This document shows positions 36,709 to 45,513 of a stretch of DNA of 64,000 nt, piece by piece. The notes under the pieces are model-generated. The model was not told the DNA's origin. It did not search any database and was given only the letters and a program-made list of their open reading frames with translations. The stretch lies in NCBI RefSeq assembly GCF_000430025.1, contig NZ_KE387020.1:100431-164430 (forward strand), in the 5' to 3' direction. How positions within the stretch are numbered: position 1 is the stretch's first letter; the number at the start of each line of letters is the position of its first letter. Source of the DNA: Flavobacterium suncheonense GH29-5 = DSM 17707 (GTDB lineage Bacteria; Bacteroidota; Bacteroidia; Flavobacteriales; Flavobacteriaceae). Made by a program: the position numbers and the translations under genes.

Positions 36709-37059
36709 TCAAGGGTTTACAAAAGCTCCAACAACTTTTAAAACCATAGTCAATATTATGAAAAGAAGCGCAAATTTCAAATAAAGATTAACCATTTTTC
36801 GCTCTTCGGAAAAACCATTGGCTGCTATAACTTCGGAGTCTAAAACATATTGCCTATCTGCCAGAATCCGGTACACCGAGGCACTGTCTTTATCTAAGAT
36901 ATAAAAGAGGACATTTTCATCAAAAAGAAGTCCTTTTCTTTTGTCGGCATAATAAGCTATCCCATTTTGAGACAACTCATTTTCGAACGACATAACATCT
37001 CTGACAGGAACATGCAATTTAAAATGTCTGTCAAATTTAACTCTGATGGTATTAGGCAT
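36709..37059 (-). CDS. Conserved hypothetical protein with C-terminal membrane anchor
   Basis: 116 residues. I do not recognise a domain. The N-terminal 85 residues look soluble (VKFDRHFKLHVPVRDVMSF, KGLLFDENVLFYILDKD), and one C-terminal membrane helix (LKFALLFIILTMVLKVVGAF) would anchor it with the soluble part most likely in the cytoplasm. It sits 10 bases behind the Hpt gene and 27 bases before cinA in the same direction, so it is probably co-transcribed. Confidence 0.7.
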   Translation of the reverse strand: MPNTIRVKFDRHFKLHVPVRDVMSFENELSQNGIAYYADKRKGLLFDENVLFYILDKDSASVYRILADRQYVLDSEVIAANGFSEERKMVNLYLKFALLFIILTMVLKVVGAFVNP

Positions 37060-37069
37060 ACGGTAAAGT

Positions 37070-37414
37070 TTACAAGTTGTAATCTTTCTTCACCTCTTTT
37101 AAAGCATTGTCCACATGCTCCTTAAGGCTCTTAAAGATCTCTTTTATTTCTTTTTTCTTTCCTTGCGATTTAGTCCATTCCATAATCTGAAGATTTTCTT
37201 CATAGGCTAAATCCATTCCCAATAGATCTAAAGTAGGTTTAATTTTATGTGAGGAGGCGTAGGTTTTGGAATAGTCTTTCTCTGCTATTCCTTCTTTTAT
37301 GGATTTCATTTCCAAAGGAACTTCTTCCACAAAAAGAGTAATAACTTGTTGTGCAAATTCCGTATCGTTATCCGATATCTCGTAGACTTTTGATAAGTTG
37401 TAATGTAATGCCAT
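37070..37414 (-). CDS. Histidine phosphotransfer (Hpt) domain protein
   Basis: 114 residues forming one four-helix Hpt bundle. The phospho-acceptor is probably H56 in SSHKIKPTLDLLGM, with the usual Lys at +3 and Gly at the helix end; FAQQVITLFVEEVPLEMKSI is the preceding helix. Such orphan Hpt proteins carry phosphoryl groups between a hybrid kinase receiver and a response regulator. No kinase or regulator is adjacent; the window's only hybrid kinase is 13 kb away. It starts at the base before the FAH-family stop region, so the genes are tightly packed. Confidence 0.9.
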   Translation of the reverse strand: MALHYNLSKVYEISDNDTEFAQQVITLFVEEVPLEMKSIKEGIAEKDYSKTYASSHKIKPTLDLLGMDLAYEENLQIMEWTKSQGKKKEIKEIFKSLKEHVDNALKEVKKDYNL

Positions 37415-38026
37415 TTACTTTACCTGAATTCTAAAAAGTTGTTGTCCTTCAATATAACCTTCCAAAACGTCATTCGGTTGCACTTTTGCCACTCCGGCAG
37501 GTGTTCCGGTAAAAATAATATCACCAGTTCTTAGGGTAAAAAATTGAGAAACATACGCTATAATTTCATCAATTTTCCACAACATCTGACTCGTATTTCC
37601 ACGCTGAACAACCTTTCCGTTGTTGGTCAATTCAAAGTTAATATTTTCAAGGGAACTGAAATTTTTTTTCGATAAAAAGTCACTTATTATCGCTGAACCG
37701 TCAAATGCTTTTGCTTTTTCCCAAGGCAAGCCTTTGCTTTTTAATTCAGACTGCAGATCTCTCGCGGTAAAATCAATCCCCAATCCGATTTCGTCATAAT
37801 ATTTGTGCGCGAACTTCGAATTGATATATTTTCCCACTTTGTTGATCTTTACCAGAATTTCCACTTCATGATGCACGTCATTGGTAAATTCCGGAATCAC
37901 AAACGGAAATTGTTTCGGTAAAATCGCCGTGTCCGGTTTCATAAAGATTACCGGTTCGGAAGGGCGTTCGTTGTTGAGTTCTGAAATATGGTCGGCATAA
38001 TTGCGGCCGATACAGATGATTTTCAT
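37415..38026 (-). CDS. Fumarylacetoacetate hydrolase family protein
   Basis: 203 residues, a single FAH domain as in YcgM-type proteins: start KIICIGRNYADHISELN, EPVIFMKPDTAILP, the metal ligands in VHHEVEILVKI (E-x-E) and GLGIDFTARDLQ (D), then TGDIIFTGTPAGVAKVQPNDVLEG. Enzymes of this size are acylpyruvases or oxaloacetate decarboxylases/tautomerases; the precise substrate cannot be chosen here. Cytoplasmic. Its stop codon abuts the start of the Hpt gene. Confidence 0.92.
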   Translation of the reverse strand: MKIICIGRNYADHISELNNERPSEPVIFMKPDTAILPKQFPFVIPEFTNDVHHEVEILVKINKVGKYINSKFAHKYYDEIGLGIDFTARDLQSELKSKGLPWEKAKAFDGSAIISDFLSKKNFSSLENINFELTNNGKVVQRGNTSQMLWKIDEIIAYVSQFFTLRTGDIIFTGTPAGVAKVQPNDVLEGYIEGQQLFRIQVK

Positions 38027-38031
38027 TTTTC

Positions 38032-38117
38032 TTAGCTTTTAGCTATTAGCTTTCAGCAAGTATAACCTTCACCTTGAAACACTATCAATGGCTAATGGCT
38101 AACAGCTAATAGCTAAT
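38032..38117. repeat. Inverted 7-bp period array
   Basis: Left arm of four heptads (TTAGCTT, TTAGCTA, TTAGCTT, TCAGCAA; 38032-38059). The right arm is four heptads in reverse sense (GGCTAAT, GGCTAAC, AGCTAAT, AGCTAAT; 38090-38117). The arms can pair over roughly 20 bases. The array fills the gap between the exonuclease and FAH-family genes. Confidence 0.7.
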
Positions 38118-38890
38118 TACTGTTTTGTATTTAACTTTCTCAATTTGATTGCCGTTAAGACTTTTTTGGTGTACAACGGAAAGTCGGCATTTTGAATCCA
38201 GCCGAAATACCCCGGTTCTTTCTCCAAAACCTCATCCACCAAGGCGCCTTTGTGTTTCCCGAAGGTGAAAATTTCCTGTCCTTCATTGTTTAAGGCAATA
38301 AATCCGGCAAAATCCACCGATTTTTTTCGGGTTGTAAATTCCGAAAGCACTTTCATATCGTTCTCCAGTTCAGGATAACGTTCTAATTGCGCTTTTAGTA
38401 TTTCGTAGGTTGCCATGGTATCGGCTTCGGCGCTGTGGGCATTGTCTAACGATTGTCCGCAGTAGAATTTATAGGCGGCACTTAAGGTTCGTTCTTCCAT
38501 TTTGTGGAAAATTGTCTGCACGTCTACGGAAACGCGGTTTTTCATGTCGAAATCCACTCCGGCACGCAACAATTCTTCTGCCAGGAGCGGAATATCAAAG
38601 CGGTCGGAATTGAAACCCGCCAAATCAGAATCCTTAATCATGTTGTGAATCTGCGGAGCCAACTCTTTAAAAGTAGGTTCGTTCGCCACTTTTTCGTTAG
38701 TGATTCCGTGAACCGCCGTTGCCTGAGCCGGAATGGGAATGGTTGGGTTTACCAGCCACGTTTTACTTTCTTTGTTTCCGTTGGGATATACTTTAACTAT
38801 TGCGATTTCCACGATTCTGTCTTTGCCGATATCGATTCCGGTGGTTTCCAGATCGAAAAAACAGATGGGACGGTTGAGTTTTAATTCCAT
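38117..38890 (-). CDS. DEDDh 3'-5' exonuclease (DnaQ-like)
   Basis: 257 residues. Exo I is CFFDLETTGIDIGKDRIVEIAI (metal ligands D and E), Exo II is DLAGFNSDRFDIPLLAEELL, and Exo III is AHSAEADTMATYEIL with the catalytic His and last Asp. After the exonuclease domain (about residues 1-180) there is a C-terminal segment GFIALNNEGQEIFTFGKHKGALVDEVLEKEPGYFGWI, the exodeoxyribonuclease X-like C-terminal module seen in flavobacterial homologues. It is probably a DNA repair or proofreading-type nuclease, not the polymerase III epsilon subunit, which lacks this tail. Confidence 0.92.
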   Translation of the reverse strand: MELKLNRPICFFDLETTGIDIGKDRIVEIAIVKVYPNGNKESKTWLVNPTIPIPAQATAVHGITNEKVANEPTFKELAPQIHNMIKDSDLAGFNSDRFDIPLLAEELLRAGVDFDMKNRVSVDVQTIFHKMEERTLSAAYKFYCGQSLDNAHSAEADTMATYEILKAQLERYPELENDMKVLSEFTTRKKSVDFAGFIALNNEGQEIFTFGKHKGALVDEVLEKEPGYFGWIQNADFPLYTKKVLTAIKLRKLNTKQ

Positions 38891-38979
38891 TCTTATTTAA
38901 TATGTTCTACAAATATAATAGAACACACATCATTTTAAAAGAAAAGCATAGAGATTAACACCCCTTATTAAAATGAAAT

Positions 38980-40563
38980 TTACTTAATCAGTTTAATATT
39001 TGTTACGGTTCTCCCTGAAGTTATTTTTAAAACATACAACCCGTCTGACAATGTTGGCGGCAACTGCAAATGTTCGGAATGCAAACCTGCAAGGCAACTT
39101 TTCTGATGCAACAGGTTTGAAACCAGCCTTCCATTACCATCATACAAATCCACAGACAGTACTTCAGACTGATTCAAATTAAAGTAAAGATGCAGTCTTT
39201 CCCTTATCGGATTAGGATAAACCATAAAACCATTGTTTTTTACTTCGAATTCACTACCTGACAACGCAGAAGCAGCATTAAAACGAAACAACGCCGATTG
39301 CGGATGAGTAGACATCACATCAGGGCCATAAGTAAGCCCAACCATTATTTTTCCGTTTGGCAATTTGCGTGCCTGAACATCGCCCGCAGCCATTAACATT
39401 GAATTGGTAATTATGCCATTTTGCCCGAAACCAATATCTATACTGCCGTTAGGGAGCAATTGCGTAATTCCTAATTCATGAGTAGTTCGCGGTACGGGAT
39501 CTGTAACCTGTATCGGATTGCGAAACCCAATTAGTATTTTCCCATCGGATTGCAATTCCAAGGAACTTTCCGGAAATGGACGAATTATTACGCCTGCTGT
39601 TCCAAAACTTGCATCGAAATTTCCGTTTCGGTCAACTCGTATTATTTTATAAACATTATGAGGATAATAATTTTCGTCATAATATCCTGAATCTACAGAG
39701 CACAAAATCTTACCATCCTGATAGATATTAATACTTTTTACGATATTTTTTATATCATAATTAAAGTTGAGAATACCATCTGTATTGAAACTCGAGTCCA
39801 GCGTGCCATTCTGATTAAATCTCGCAATAAAACCTTGCGTAGGGCTTACAAAAGTCGAATTATCTCCTAAACTACCCGACAACAGCAGTCTGCCTTCATT
39901 ATCCAATTCCAAGTCTGTTACAGTTATTGTACCTAACAAAGCTGTCAAATCTAAAAAACCATTGTTCGCGAATGTTAAGTCAAGTGTGCCATTGCTATTA
40001 TAACAAAGAAGTTTTCTTTCATTGGTAACTCCATTGATAACTTGCTGAACTACAAAAAATTTACCGGCGCTCTTCACCAGAAATTCATTTGCAGAATCCG
40101 GAAGAATAACGACTCCCTGATTACCAAATGACAAATCTAAACTACCATCCGAATTATATTGCACCAAAAAAGATTGCGAAAATCCTGATCCTGAAGAATA
40201 GATAATACCACAACCTAAAATTTTAGCATCTTCAAGAATGCGCACGCATCTAAAATCGGGTTTGCCCGGAAATTCATTGATGATTCTTCCGTTTGTTCCA
40301 AAAGCAGTGTCATAGGCACCGTTGGCCATAAAACGATCTATGTAGTATTTCCAGAATCCACCATGATTAAAATAAGAACCTGCTACAATTGTTTTCCCAT
40401 CCGGTTGAAGCAAAAGTGCATTTATCTGAGACTCATAGCCATTAAAATCTAAGAGCACTTTACCATCCTCACCAAATTGAGAATCCAGGTACTCATTTTG
40501 AGCCATTGTCGAATTGTTATACAAAAACAAGGCAGTAAGGAAAAAAAAAGTAACTCTATTCAT
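38980..40563 (-). CDS. Delta-60 repeat protein with T9SS type A sorting domain
   Basis: 527 residues. A signal peptide (VTFFFLTALFLYNNSTMAQ) is followed by about seven delta-60 repeats of 50-60 residues, each with an LQPDGKTIVAG or YQDGKILC-like strand and a DSSFNTDGILNF or DASFGTAGVI end, expected to fold as a beta propeller-like structure. The T9SS type A domain closes it (NNGFMVYPNPIRERLHLYFN ... GLYVLKITSGRTVTNIKLIK). It is exported to the cell surface or medium; the ligand is unknown. It stands alone. Confidence 0.92.
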   Translation of the reverse strand: MNRVTFFFLTALFLYNNSTMAQNEYLDSQFGEDGKVLLDFNGYESQINALLLQPDGKTIVAGSYFNHGGFWKYYIDRFMANGAYDTAFGTNGRIINEFPGKPDFRCVRILEDAKILGCGIIYSSGSGFSQSFLVQYNSDGSLDLSFGNQGVVILPDSANEFLVKSAGKFFVVQQVINGVTNERKLLCYNSNGTLDLTFANNGFLDLTALLGTITVTDLELDNEGRLLLSGSLGDNSTFVSPTQGFIARFNQNGTLDSSFNTDGILNFNYDIKNIVKSINIYQDGKILCSVDSGYYDENYYPHNVYKIIRVDRNGNFDASFGTAGVIIRPFPESSLELQSDGKILIGFRNPIQVTDPVPRTTHELGITQLLPNGSIDIGFGQNGIITNSMLMAAGDVQARKLPNGKIMVGLTYGPDVMSTHPQSALFRFNAASALSGSEFEVKNNGFMVYPNPIRERLHLYFNLNQSEVLSVDLYDGNGRLVSNLLHQKSCLAGLHSEHLQLPPTLSDGLYVLKITSGRTVTNIKLIK

Positions 40564-40629
40564 ACCCTATCTATTTGACAACCACTAATTTACAAATAAA
40601 TACATTGCATAATTCACATTTAACAGCAT

Positions 40630-40660
40630 AAAAAAAAGACCTCATTTTGAGGTCTTTTTA
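40630..40660 (-). terminator. Terminator of the 2-oxoacid dehydrogenase E2 gene
   Basis: AAAAAGACCTCA ... TGAGGTCTTTTT, with an 11-bp stem, 20 bases past the E2 stop codon on the minus strand. Confidence 0.9.
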
Positions 40661-40678
40661 AATATATTATGCATTGTA

Positions 40679-41944
40679 TTAAATATCTCTGTTGATATCC
40701 CAAGCTTCCAGATAATCCGCCACGCGTTTTACGAAGCTTCCTCCTAAAGCACCGTCTACCACTCTGTGGTCGTACGAGTGCGATAAGAACATTTTCTGAC
40801 GGATACCGATGAAATCACCTTCCGGGGTTTCGATAACCGCAGGCACTTTGCGGATAGCTCCTAACGCTAAGATTCCCACTTGCGGCTGGTTGATAATCGG
40901 TGTTCCGAAAACTGAACCGAAAGTACCCACGTTGGTAACCGTATAAGTTCCACCTTGCGTATCGTCTGGTTTTAACTTACCTGCTTTTGCTCTGTTTCCT
41001 AAATCGTTAACCGCCTTGGCCATACCCACCAAGTTCAACTGGTCTGCATTTTTGATTACCGGTACGATTAGGTTCCCGTTTGGTAAAGCTGCTGCCATAC
41101 CTAAGTTGATATTTTTGCGTTTGATGATATACTCACCATCCACGGAAATGTTCATTCCAGGGAAATCTTTCAGGGCTTTGGCTACCGCTTCCATGAAGAT
41201 TGGTGTGAAGGTTAACTTCTCTCCTTCTCTCTTTTCGAATGCGTTTTTCACTTTGTCTCTCCATTTCACGATGTTGGTTACATCCACTTCGATAAACGAC
41301 TGTACGTGTGCCGAAGTCTGTACCGATTCCACCATGTATTTGGAAATCAGCTTGCGCATTCTGTCCATTTCCACGATTTCATCGCCACCGTTTACAGATA
41401 CCGGAGCCGGAGCTGTTGCCGGAGCAGCCGCAACGGGCTGGTTTCCTCTGTTTTTGATATAGTTAAGAATGTCTTCTTTGTTCACACGGCCGTCTTTTCC
41501 GGAACCCTGAATGGATTCTAATTCCGCAAGAGAAATACCTTCTTCTTTAGCAATGTTTTTCACCAATGGCGAGAAGAATTTTTCTGATGCTGAAAAATCT
41601 GCCGGAGCGGCCACTGCTTTCGCTGCTTCAACAGTTTTGACCACTTCTGCAACCGGAGCCGCTACTGCTTCTGCCTTTGGTGCTTCTGCTGCTACGGCAC
41701 CGCCTTCGGTTTCGATAATGGCAATGGTTTGCCCGACCTGTACCACATCATCGGTATTGAAAAGAATTTCCACAAGGGTTCCTGCCACTTCAGAAGGCAC
41801 TTCACTGTCTACTTTGTCGGTAGCAATTTCCAGTACTGCTTCGTCCATTTCAATTCGGTCTCCAACTTTTTTCAACCAGTTGGTTACAGTTGCTTCTGCA
41901 ACGCTTTCTCCCATTTTGGGCAATTTCAATTCAAACTTTGCCAT
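40679..41944 (-). CDS. Dihydrolipoamide acyltransferase (E2), branched-chain 2-oxoacid dehydrogenase type
   Basis: 421 residues. One lipoyl domain (LPKMGESVAEATVTNWLKKVG, lipoylated Lys in EIATDKVDSEVPS) is joined by an Ala/Pro-rich linker to the E1/E3-binding domain (FFSPLVKNIAKEEGISLAELESIQGSGKDGRVNKEDI). A second linker leads to the catalytic core (MRKLISKYMVES ... SYDHRVVDGALGGSFVKRV with the active-site His and Asp). The MGESVAEAT start and single lipoyl domain favour the branched-chain/2-oxoglutarate-like type over pyruvate dehydrogenase E2. No E1 gene is adjacent. Confidence 0.93.
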   Translation of the reverse strand: MAKFELKLPKMGESVAEATVTNWLKKVGDRIEMDEAVLEIATDKVDSEVPSEVAGTLVEILFNTDDVVQVGQTIAIIETEGGAVAAEAPKAEAVAAPVAEVVKTVEAAKAVAAPADFSASEKFFSPLVKNIAKEEGISLAELESIQGSGKDGRVNKEDILNYIKNRGNQPVAAAPATAPAPVSVNGGDEIVEMDRMRKLISKYMVESVQTSAHVQSFIEVDVTNIVKWRDKVKNAFEKREGEKLTFTPIFMEAVAKALKDFPGMNISVDGEYIIKRKNINLGMAAALPNGNLIVPVIKNADQLNLVGMAKAVNDLGNRAKAGKLKPDDTQGGTYTVTNVGTFGSVFGTPIINQPQVGILALGAIRKVPAVIETPEGDFIGIRQKMFLSHSYDHRVVDGALGGSFVKRVADYLEAWDINRDI

Positions 41945-42028
41945 ATCTTTAAACTAAAGTTGTTTTTTCGTGTTTGGTTTGCAAAATTACTAATTATTTC
42001 GATTTATAATTTCACAATATGTATTTTT

Positions 42029-43189
42029 TTACGCGATTTCAATGATTTCACCTCTGTCGTTACTATTGTTGCTTCCTATGAAGAAGAAACTGCTTTCCGG
42101 AATGATTTTAAAGGTAAAACCCTTGTTTTTAAACCGTTCCAGAAAAGCGATTATTGCTTTAAATGTAACATTATTGTTATCCAGCAGGATTTCCAAATGT
42201 TTTTCGGGTGATTTTGCCTGCGAAAATAACAGATTTTCATCAATATCAGCAAGGCGGGTAATCTTTTTTTGCAGTTGGTTTTCCAATTTGTTTTTCAGCG
42301 TTTCATCCGAAGAAATCAAAACATATTCCGAAACATCATAAACCACTTGTTTTTGTTGGTTTTTCTTCAGTAACGCAAAGGCAAAAGCACCCATTCGCAT
42401 CAATACATCAAAAACAAACGAACCGCCAAAATGTTTTTTGTAGAAAAACTGCATGGCTTCCCGAAATCGCTTCATATAAGTTCCGTCACGCACCGTACTT
42501 TCTCCTTTATAATGTATCACGGAAGTTTCATGGAAATAATAGTTCGATTTTCCCGATTTTAAAACCAGATAACTCAGATCAATATCGTCGGAATACATGA
42601 AACAGTTTTCGTCGAAACCGCCCACTTGAAGGTACAAATCGCGCTTCATTATCATAAAAGCCCCGACAAGGATGTCGACTTTACCTGTTTCGTTTTCAGA
42701 TAAATGCTGAGCGTAATATTTATTGAAAAGTGAAGACTTCGGAAAGAGTTTATACAACCCGAAGATTTTGGTAAACGCCACCCAAGGTGTCGGAACACCA
42801 CGTTTGCATTCCGGAAGGAAGTTACCGGTTCCGTCCATCAGTTTGCAACCGACAATCCCTAAATCCGTTTTGGATTCGGCAAACCGTAGTATTTTTTCAA
42901 AAGTATCTTCGGCTACAACCGTGTCCGGATTTAAAATACAGAGATATTTCCCTTTCGCTTCGGCTACTCCTATATTATTGCCTTTCGGAAAACCCAGATT
43001 GGCTTTGTTTTCGATGAGTTTTACGTTGGGAAAACGTTGTTTCATCATCGCGCAACTGCCATCTGTTGAAAAATTATCCACGACAATAATTTCGCTGTCG
43101 ATGTTTTCCAATGCCTTTTGAACACTTAGAACACATTGCTCCAGAAAATAACGGACGTTGTAGTTGAGGATGATTACCGAGAGTTGCAT
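42029..43189 (-). CDS. Family 2 glycosyltransferase
   Basis: 386 residues. The GT-A domain (about 1-240) has the opening LSVIILNYNVRYFLEQCV, VVDNFSTDGSCAMM, the DxD-like ILNPDTVVAEDTF, and the acceptor-side loops VGAFMIMKRDLYLQVGGFDENCFMYSDDIDLSYLV (EDxD-type acidic residues). A C-terminal 140-residue extension follows with a short hydrophobic stretch (FVFDVLMRMGAFAFALL), so it may sit at the inner membrane. Similar proteins add rhamnose or other sugars to surface polysaccharides. It is alone here, not in a polysaccharide cluster, so the product is unclear. Confidence 0.9.
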   Translation of the reverse strand: MQLSVIILNYNVRYFLEQCVLSVQKALENIDSEIIVVDNFSTDGSCAMMKQRFPNVKLIENKANLGFPKGNNIGVAEAKGKYLCILNPDTVVAEDTFEKILRFAESKTDLGIVGCKLMDGTGNFLPECKRGVPTPWVAFTKIFGLYKLFPKSSLFNKYYAQHLSENETGKVDILVGAFMIMKRDLYLQVGGFDENCFMYSDDIDLSYLVLKSGKSNYYFHETSVIHYKGESTVRDGTYMKRFREAMQFFYKKHFGGSFVFDVLMRMGAFAFALLKKNQQKQVVYDVSEYVLISSDETLKNKLENQLQKKITRLADIDENLLFSQAKSPEKHLEILLDNNNVTFKAIIAFLERFKNKGFTFKIIPESSFFFIGSNNSNDRGEIIEIA

Positions 43190-43548
43190 TTTTCAAAGAT
43201 ATAGGTTACGCTGCAAAGTTGCAACGGTTCAAAGTAACAAAGTTTATAACCTTATTAATGCTGCCAATCCGGTCACTTAAAAAAGTGTTTCTATTTCCAC
43301 ACTGCCCTTGTGACTTTTATTTGAAACTATTTTTTTAGTCACAAAAACTGTGACTTTTTTCTAAAAACAAAAAATTAGTCACAAAAAGCGTGACTTATTT
43401 GTAAAAATATTTTTTTAGTCACAAAACCAAAAAGATCCAGCCTGTTCACCCAACAGCATAAAAAGATTGTTTCGTTACCTGCAATGCCCTACTTTTGCAA
43501 AGTTCTGTTGTACACCAACTCATACCTTAAACCTCATAATTCAACAAA
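43190..43548. other. 359-base divergent intergenic region
   Basis: Separates the glycosyltransferase (minus) and the ABC-F gene (plus). It contains the three-unit 40-bp array described separately; the rest is A/T-rich. The candidate -7 box of the ABC-F gene is TACTTTTG at 43491-43498 (in CCCTACTTTTGCAAAG). No ORF is apparent. Confidence 0.6.
43310..43429. repeat. Three 40-bp units built from AGTCAC/GTGACT arms
   Basis: GTGACTT starts at 43310, 43350 and 43390, and AGTCAC at 43337, 43377 and 43417: a period of exactly 40. Each unit is GTGACTT, an A/T-only core of about 20 bases, then AGTCACAAAA. Where units meet, AGTCAC-N7-GTGACT makes a compact hairpin. Confidence 0.85.
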
Positions 43549-45408
43549 GTGAATTACTTATCAGTCGAAAATATATCCAAGTCCTACGGCGAACGCGTGT
43601 TGTTTGAAAACCTTTCGTTTGGCATCAACAAAGACCAGAAGATTGCTTTCGTAGCCAAAAACGGGACCGGAAAAACTTCCATTTTACGTATCATCACCGG
43701 GGAGGATACGCCGGACAACGGTCAGATTGTAATGCGCAAAGACATCAAAATGGCGTTTTTGTCGCAGGAACCGAATCTTCAGAGTGAGCTAACCATCGAG
43801 GAAAGTATTTTCGCTTCCGACAACGACATTTTAAAAGTGATCGAACAATACGAAAAAGCGCTGGAAAACCCGGCGGATGAAGAAGCGTATCAGAAAGCGT
43901 TCGACAACATGGACCGTCACAACGCCTGGGATTTTGAAACCCAGTACAAGCAAATTCTCTTCAAATTAAAACTGGAAGACTTAAAACTGAAGGTTAAAAA
44001 TTTATCCGGAGGACAGAAAAAACGTCTGGCTTTGGCCATCATCCTGATTAACAAACCCGATTTACTGATTCTGGACGAGCCTACCAACCACCTGGATCTG
44101 GAAATGATCGAATGGCTGGAAAATTATTTTGCCAAAGAAAACATTACGTTGTTCATGGTAACGCACGACCGTTTCTTTCTGGAGCGCGTCTGCAATGAAA
44201 TCATCGAATTAGACAACGGAAAATTATACCAATACAAAGGCAATTACTCCTATTATTTAGCGAAGAAAGAAGAACGGATTGCTTCGGAAAACGCCAGTAT
44301 CGACAAGGCTCAAAACCTTTTCGTGAAAGAGCTGGAATGGATGCGCCGTCAGCCGAAAGCCCGAACCACCAAATCCAAATCGCGTCAGGATGATTTTTAC
44401 GTCATTAAGGAAAAAGCGATGAGCCGCCGCAAAGAAAATGTGGTGGAACTGGAGATCAATATGGAACGCATGGGAAGTAAAATTATCGAACTTCACAAGG
44501 TTTCCAAAAAATTCAGCGACCGCGTAATCCTGAACGGGTTTGACTATACGTTCAACAAAGGCGAGCGCATCGGAATTATCGGCAAAAACGGTACGGGAAA
44601 ATCTACGTTTCTTAACATTTTAACGCAAACCATCCAACCGGACAACGGAAAAGTGGTGATCGGGGAAACCATAAAAGTAGGCTACTACACCCAGGCCGGA
44701 ATTAATCCGAAACCGGAGCAGAAAGTAATCGACATCATTAAAGAATACGGCGAATACATTCCGCTTACCAAAGGACGCACCATTTCGGCAGGCGCTTTAC
44801 TGGAACGCTTTCTTTTTGACCGCAAAAAACAACACGATTATGTGGAAAAACTAAGCGGTGGCGAATTAAAACGCCTGTATTTGTGTACGGTTTTGATTCA
44901 GAATCCGAATTTTTTAATTCTGGACGAACCTACGAATGACCTTGATATCGTTACGCTCAATGTGTTGGAAAGTTTTCTTTTGGATTATCCCGGTTGTCTT
45001 TTGGTGGTGAGCCACGACCGTTATTTCATGGACAAGATTGTAGACCATTTGTTTGTATTCCGCGGCAACGGTGTGATTGAGGATTTCCCGGGGAATTATT
45101 CCGATTGGCGTACGTATGAAGATTCTGCCGAACCCGAAAAAGACGAAACGCCGAAAGAAAAATCGAACTGGAAAGAAAAACAGGTCAAGCAAGGCTTAAC
45201 GTTTCAGGAGCAGAAAGAATTCCAGAAAATCGAACGCGAAATAAAGGATCTGGAAGCCGAAAAAGCTAAAATAGAAACTTTATTCTCAGAAGGAAAAGTA
45301 GCCGATAACGACATCGAAAGCAAAGCCAACGAATTGCAGAAAGTAATTGAAACATTAGAGCAAAAAGAAGAACGCTGGTTTGAATTATCGGCTAAAATGG
45401 AAGAATAA
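43549..45408 (+). CDS. ABC-F family ATPase (Uup-like)
   Basis: GTG start at 43549, which follows the family N-terminus NYLSVENISKSYGERVLF. 619 residues: two ABC domains (Walker A1 AKNGTGKTS, signature LSGGQKKRLALA, Walker B LLILDEPTNHLDLEM; Walker A2 GKNGTGKST, signature LSGGELKRLYL, Walker B FLILDEPTNDLDIV). A linker with the ABC-F charged pattern (RRQPKARTTKSKSRQ) joins them, and the C-terminus is a coiled coil (FQKIEREIKDLEAEKAKIETLFSE) like Uup. There is no membrane domain: these proteins act on ribosomes or DNA-linked processes. The long upstream array could regulate it. Confidence 0.93.
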   Translation: MNYLSVENISKSYGERVLFENLSFGINKDQKIAFVAKNGTGKTSILRIITGEDTPDNGQIVMRKDIKMAFLSQEPNLQSELTIEESIFASDNDILKVIEQYEKALENPADEEAYQKAFDNMDRHNAWDFETQYKQILFKLKLEDLKLKVKNLSGGQKKRLALAIILINKPDLLILDEPTNHLDLEMIEWLENYFAKENITLFMVTHDRFFLERVCNEIIELDNGKLYQYKGNYSYYLAKKEERIASENASIDKAQNLFVKELEWMRRQPKARTTKSKSRQDDFYVIKEKAMSRRKENVVELEINMERMGSKIIELHKVSKKFSDRVILNGFDYTFNKGERIGIIGKNGTGKSTFLNILTQTIQPDNGKVVIGETIKVGYYTQAGINPKPEQKVIDIIKEYGEYIPLTKGRTISAGALLERFLFDRKKQHDYVEKLSGGELKRLYLCTVLIQNPNFLILDEPTNDLDIVTLNVLESFLLDYPGCLLVVSHDRYFMDKIVDHLFVFRGNGVIEDFPGNYSDWRTYEDSAEPEKDETPKEKSNWKEKQVKQGLTFQEQKEFQKIEREIKDLEAEKAKIETLFSEGKVADNDIESKANELQKVIETLEQKEERWFELSAKMEE

Positions 45409-45450
45409 TTTAGTGGTCGTAAAACCGATTTACAATTTCAAAATAAATTA

Positions 45451-45513
45451 CAGCCGCGAATTTCACAAATTAGCACAAATTAATTCGTGGAAATTCGTGT
45501 AATTAGTGGCAAA
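45451..45513. repeat. Inverted 10-bp period array before the methyltransferase gene
   Basis: Left: GCGAATTTCA, CAAATTAGCA, CAAATTA. Right: ATTCGTGGAA, ATTCGTGTAA, TTAGTGGCAA. The arms are inverted relative to one another and the array ends at the methyltransferase ATG. Confidence 0.7.

Noticed and set aside
43310..43429. A mini-CRISPR array
   Set aside because: The units have AGTCAC/GTGACT palindromes spaced by 40 bases, but the in-between parts are only about 20 A/T bases that resemble one another, and there are only three units.
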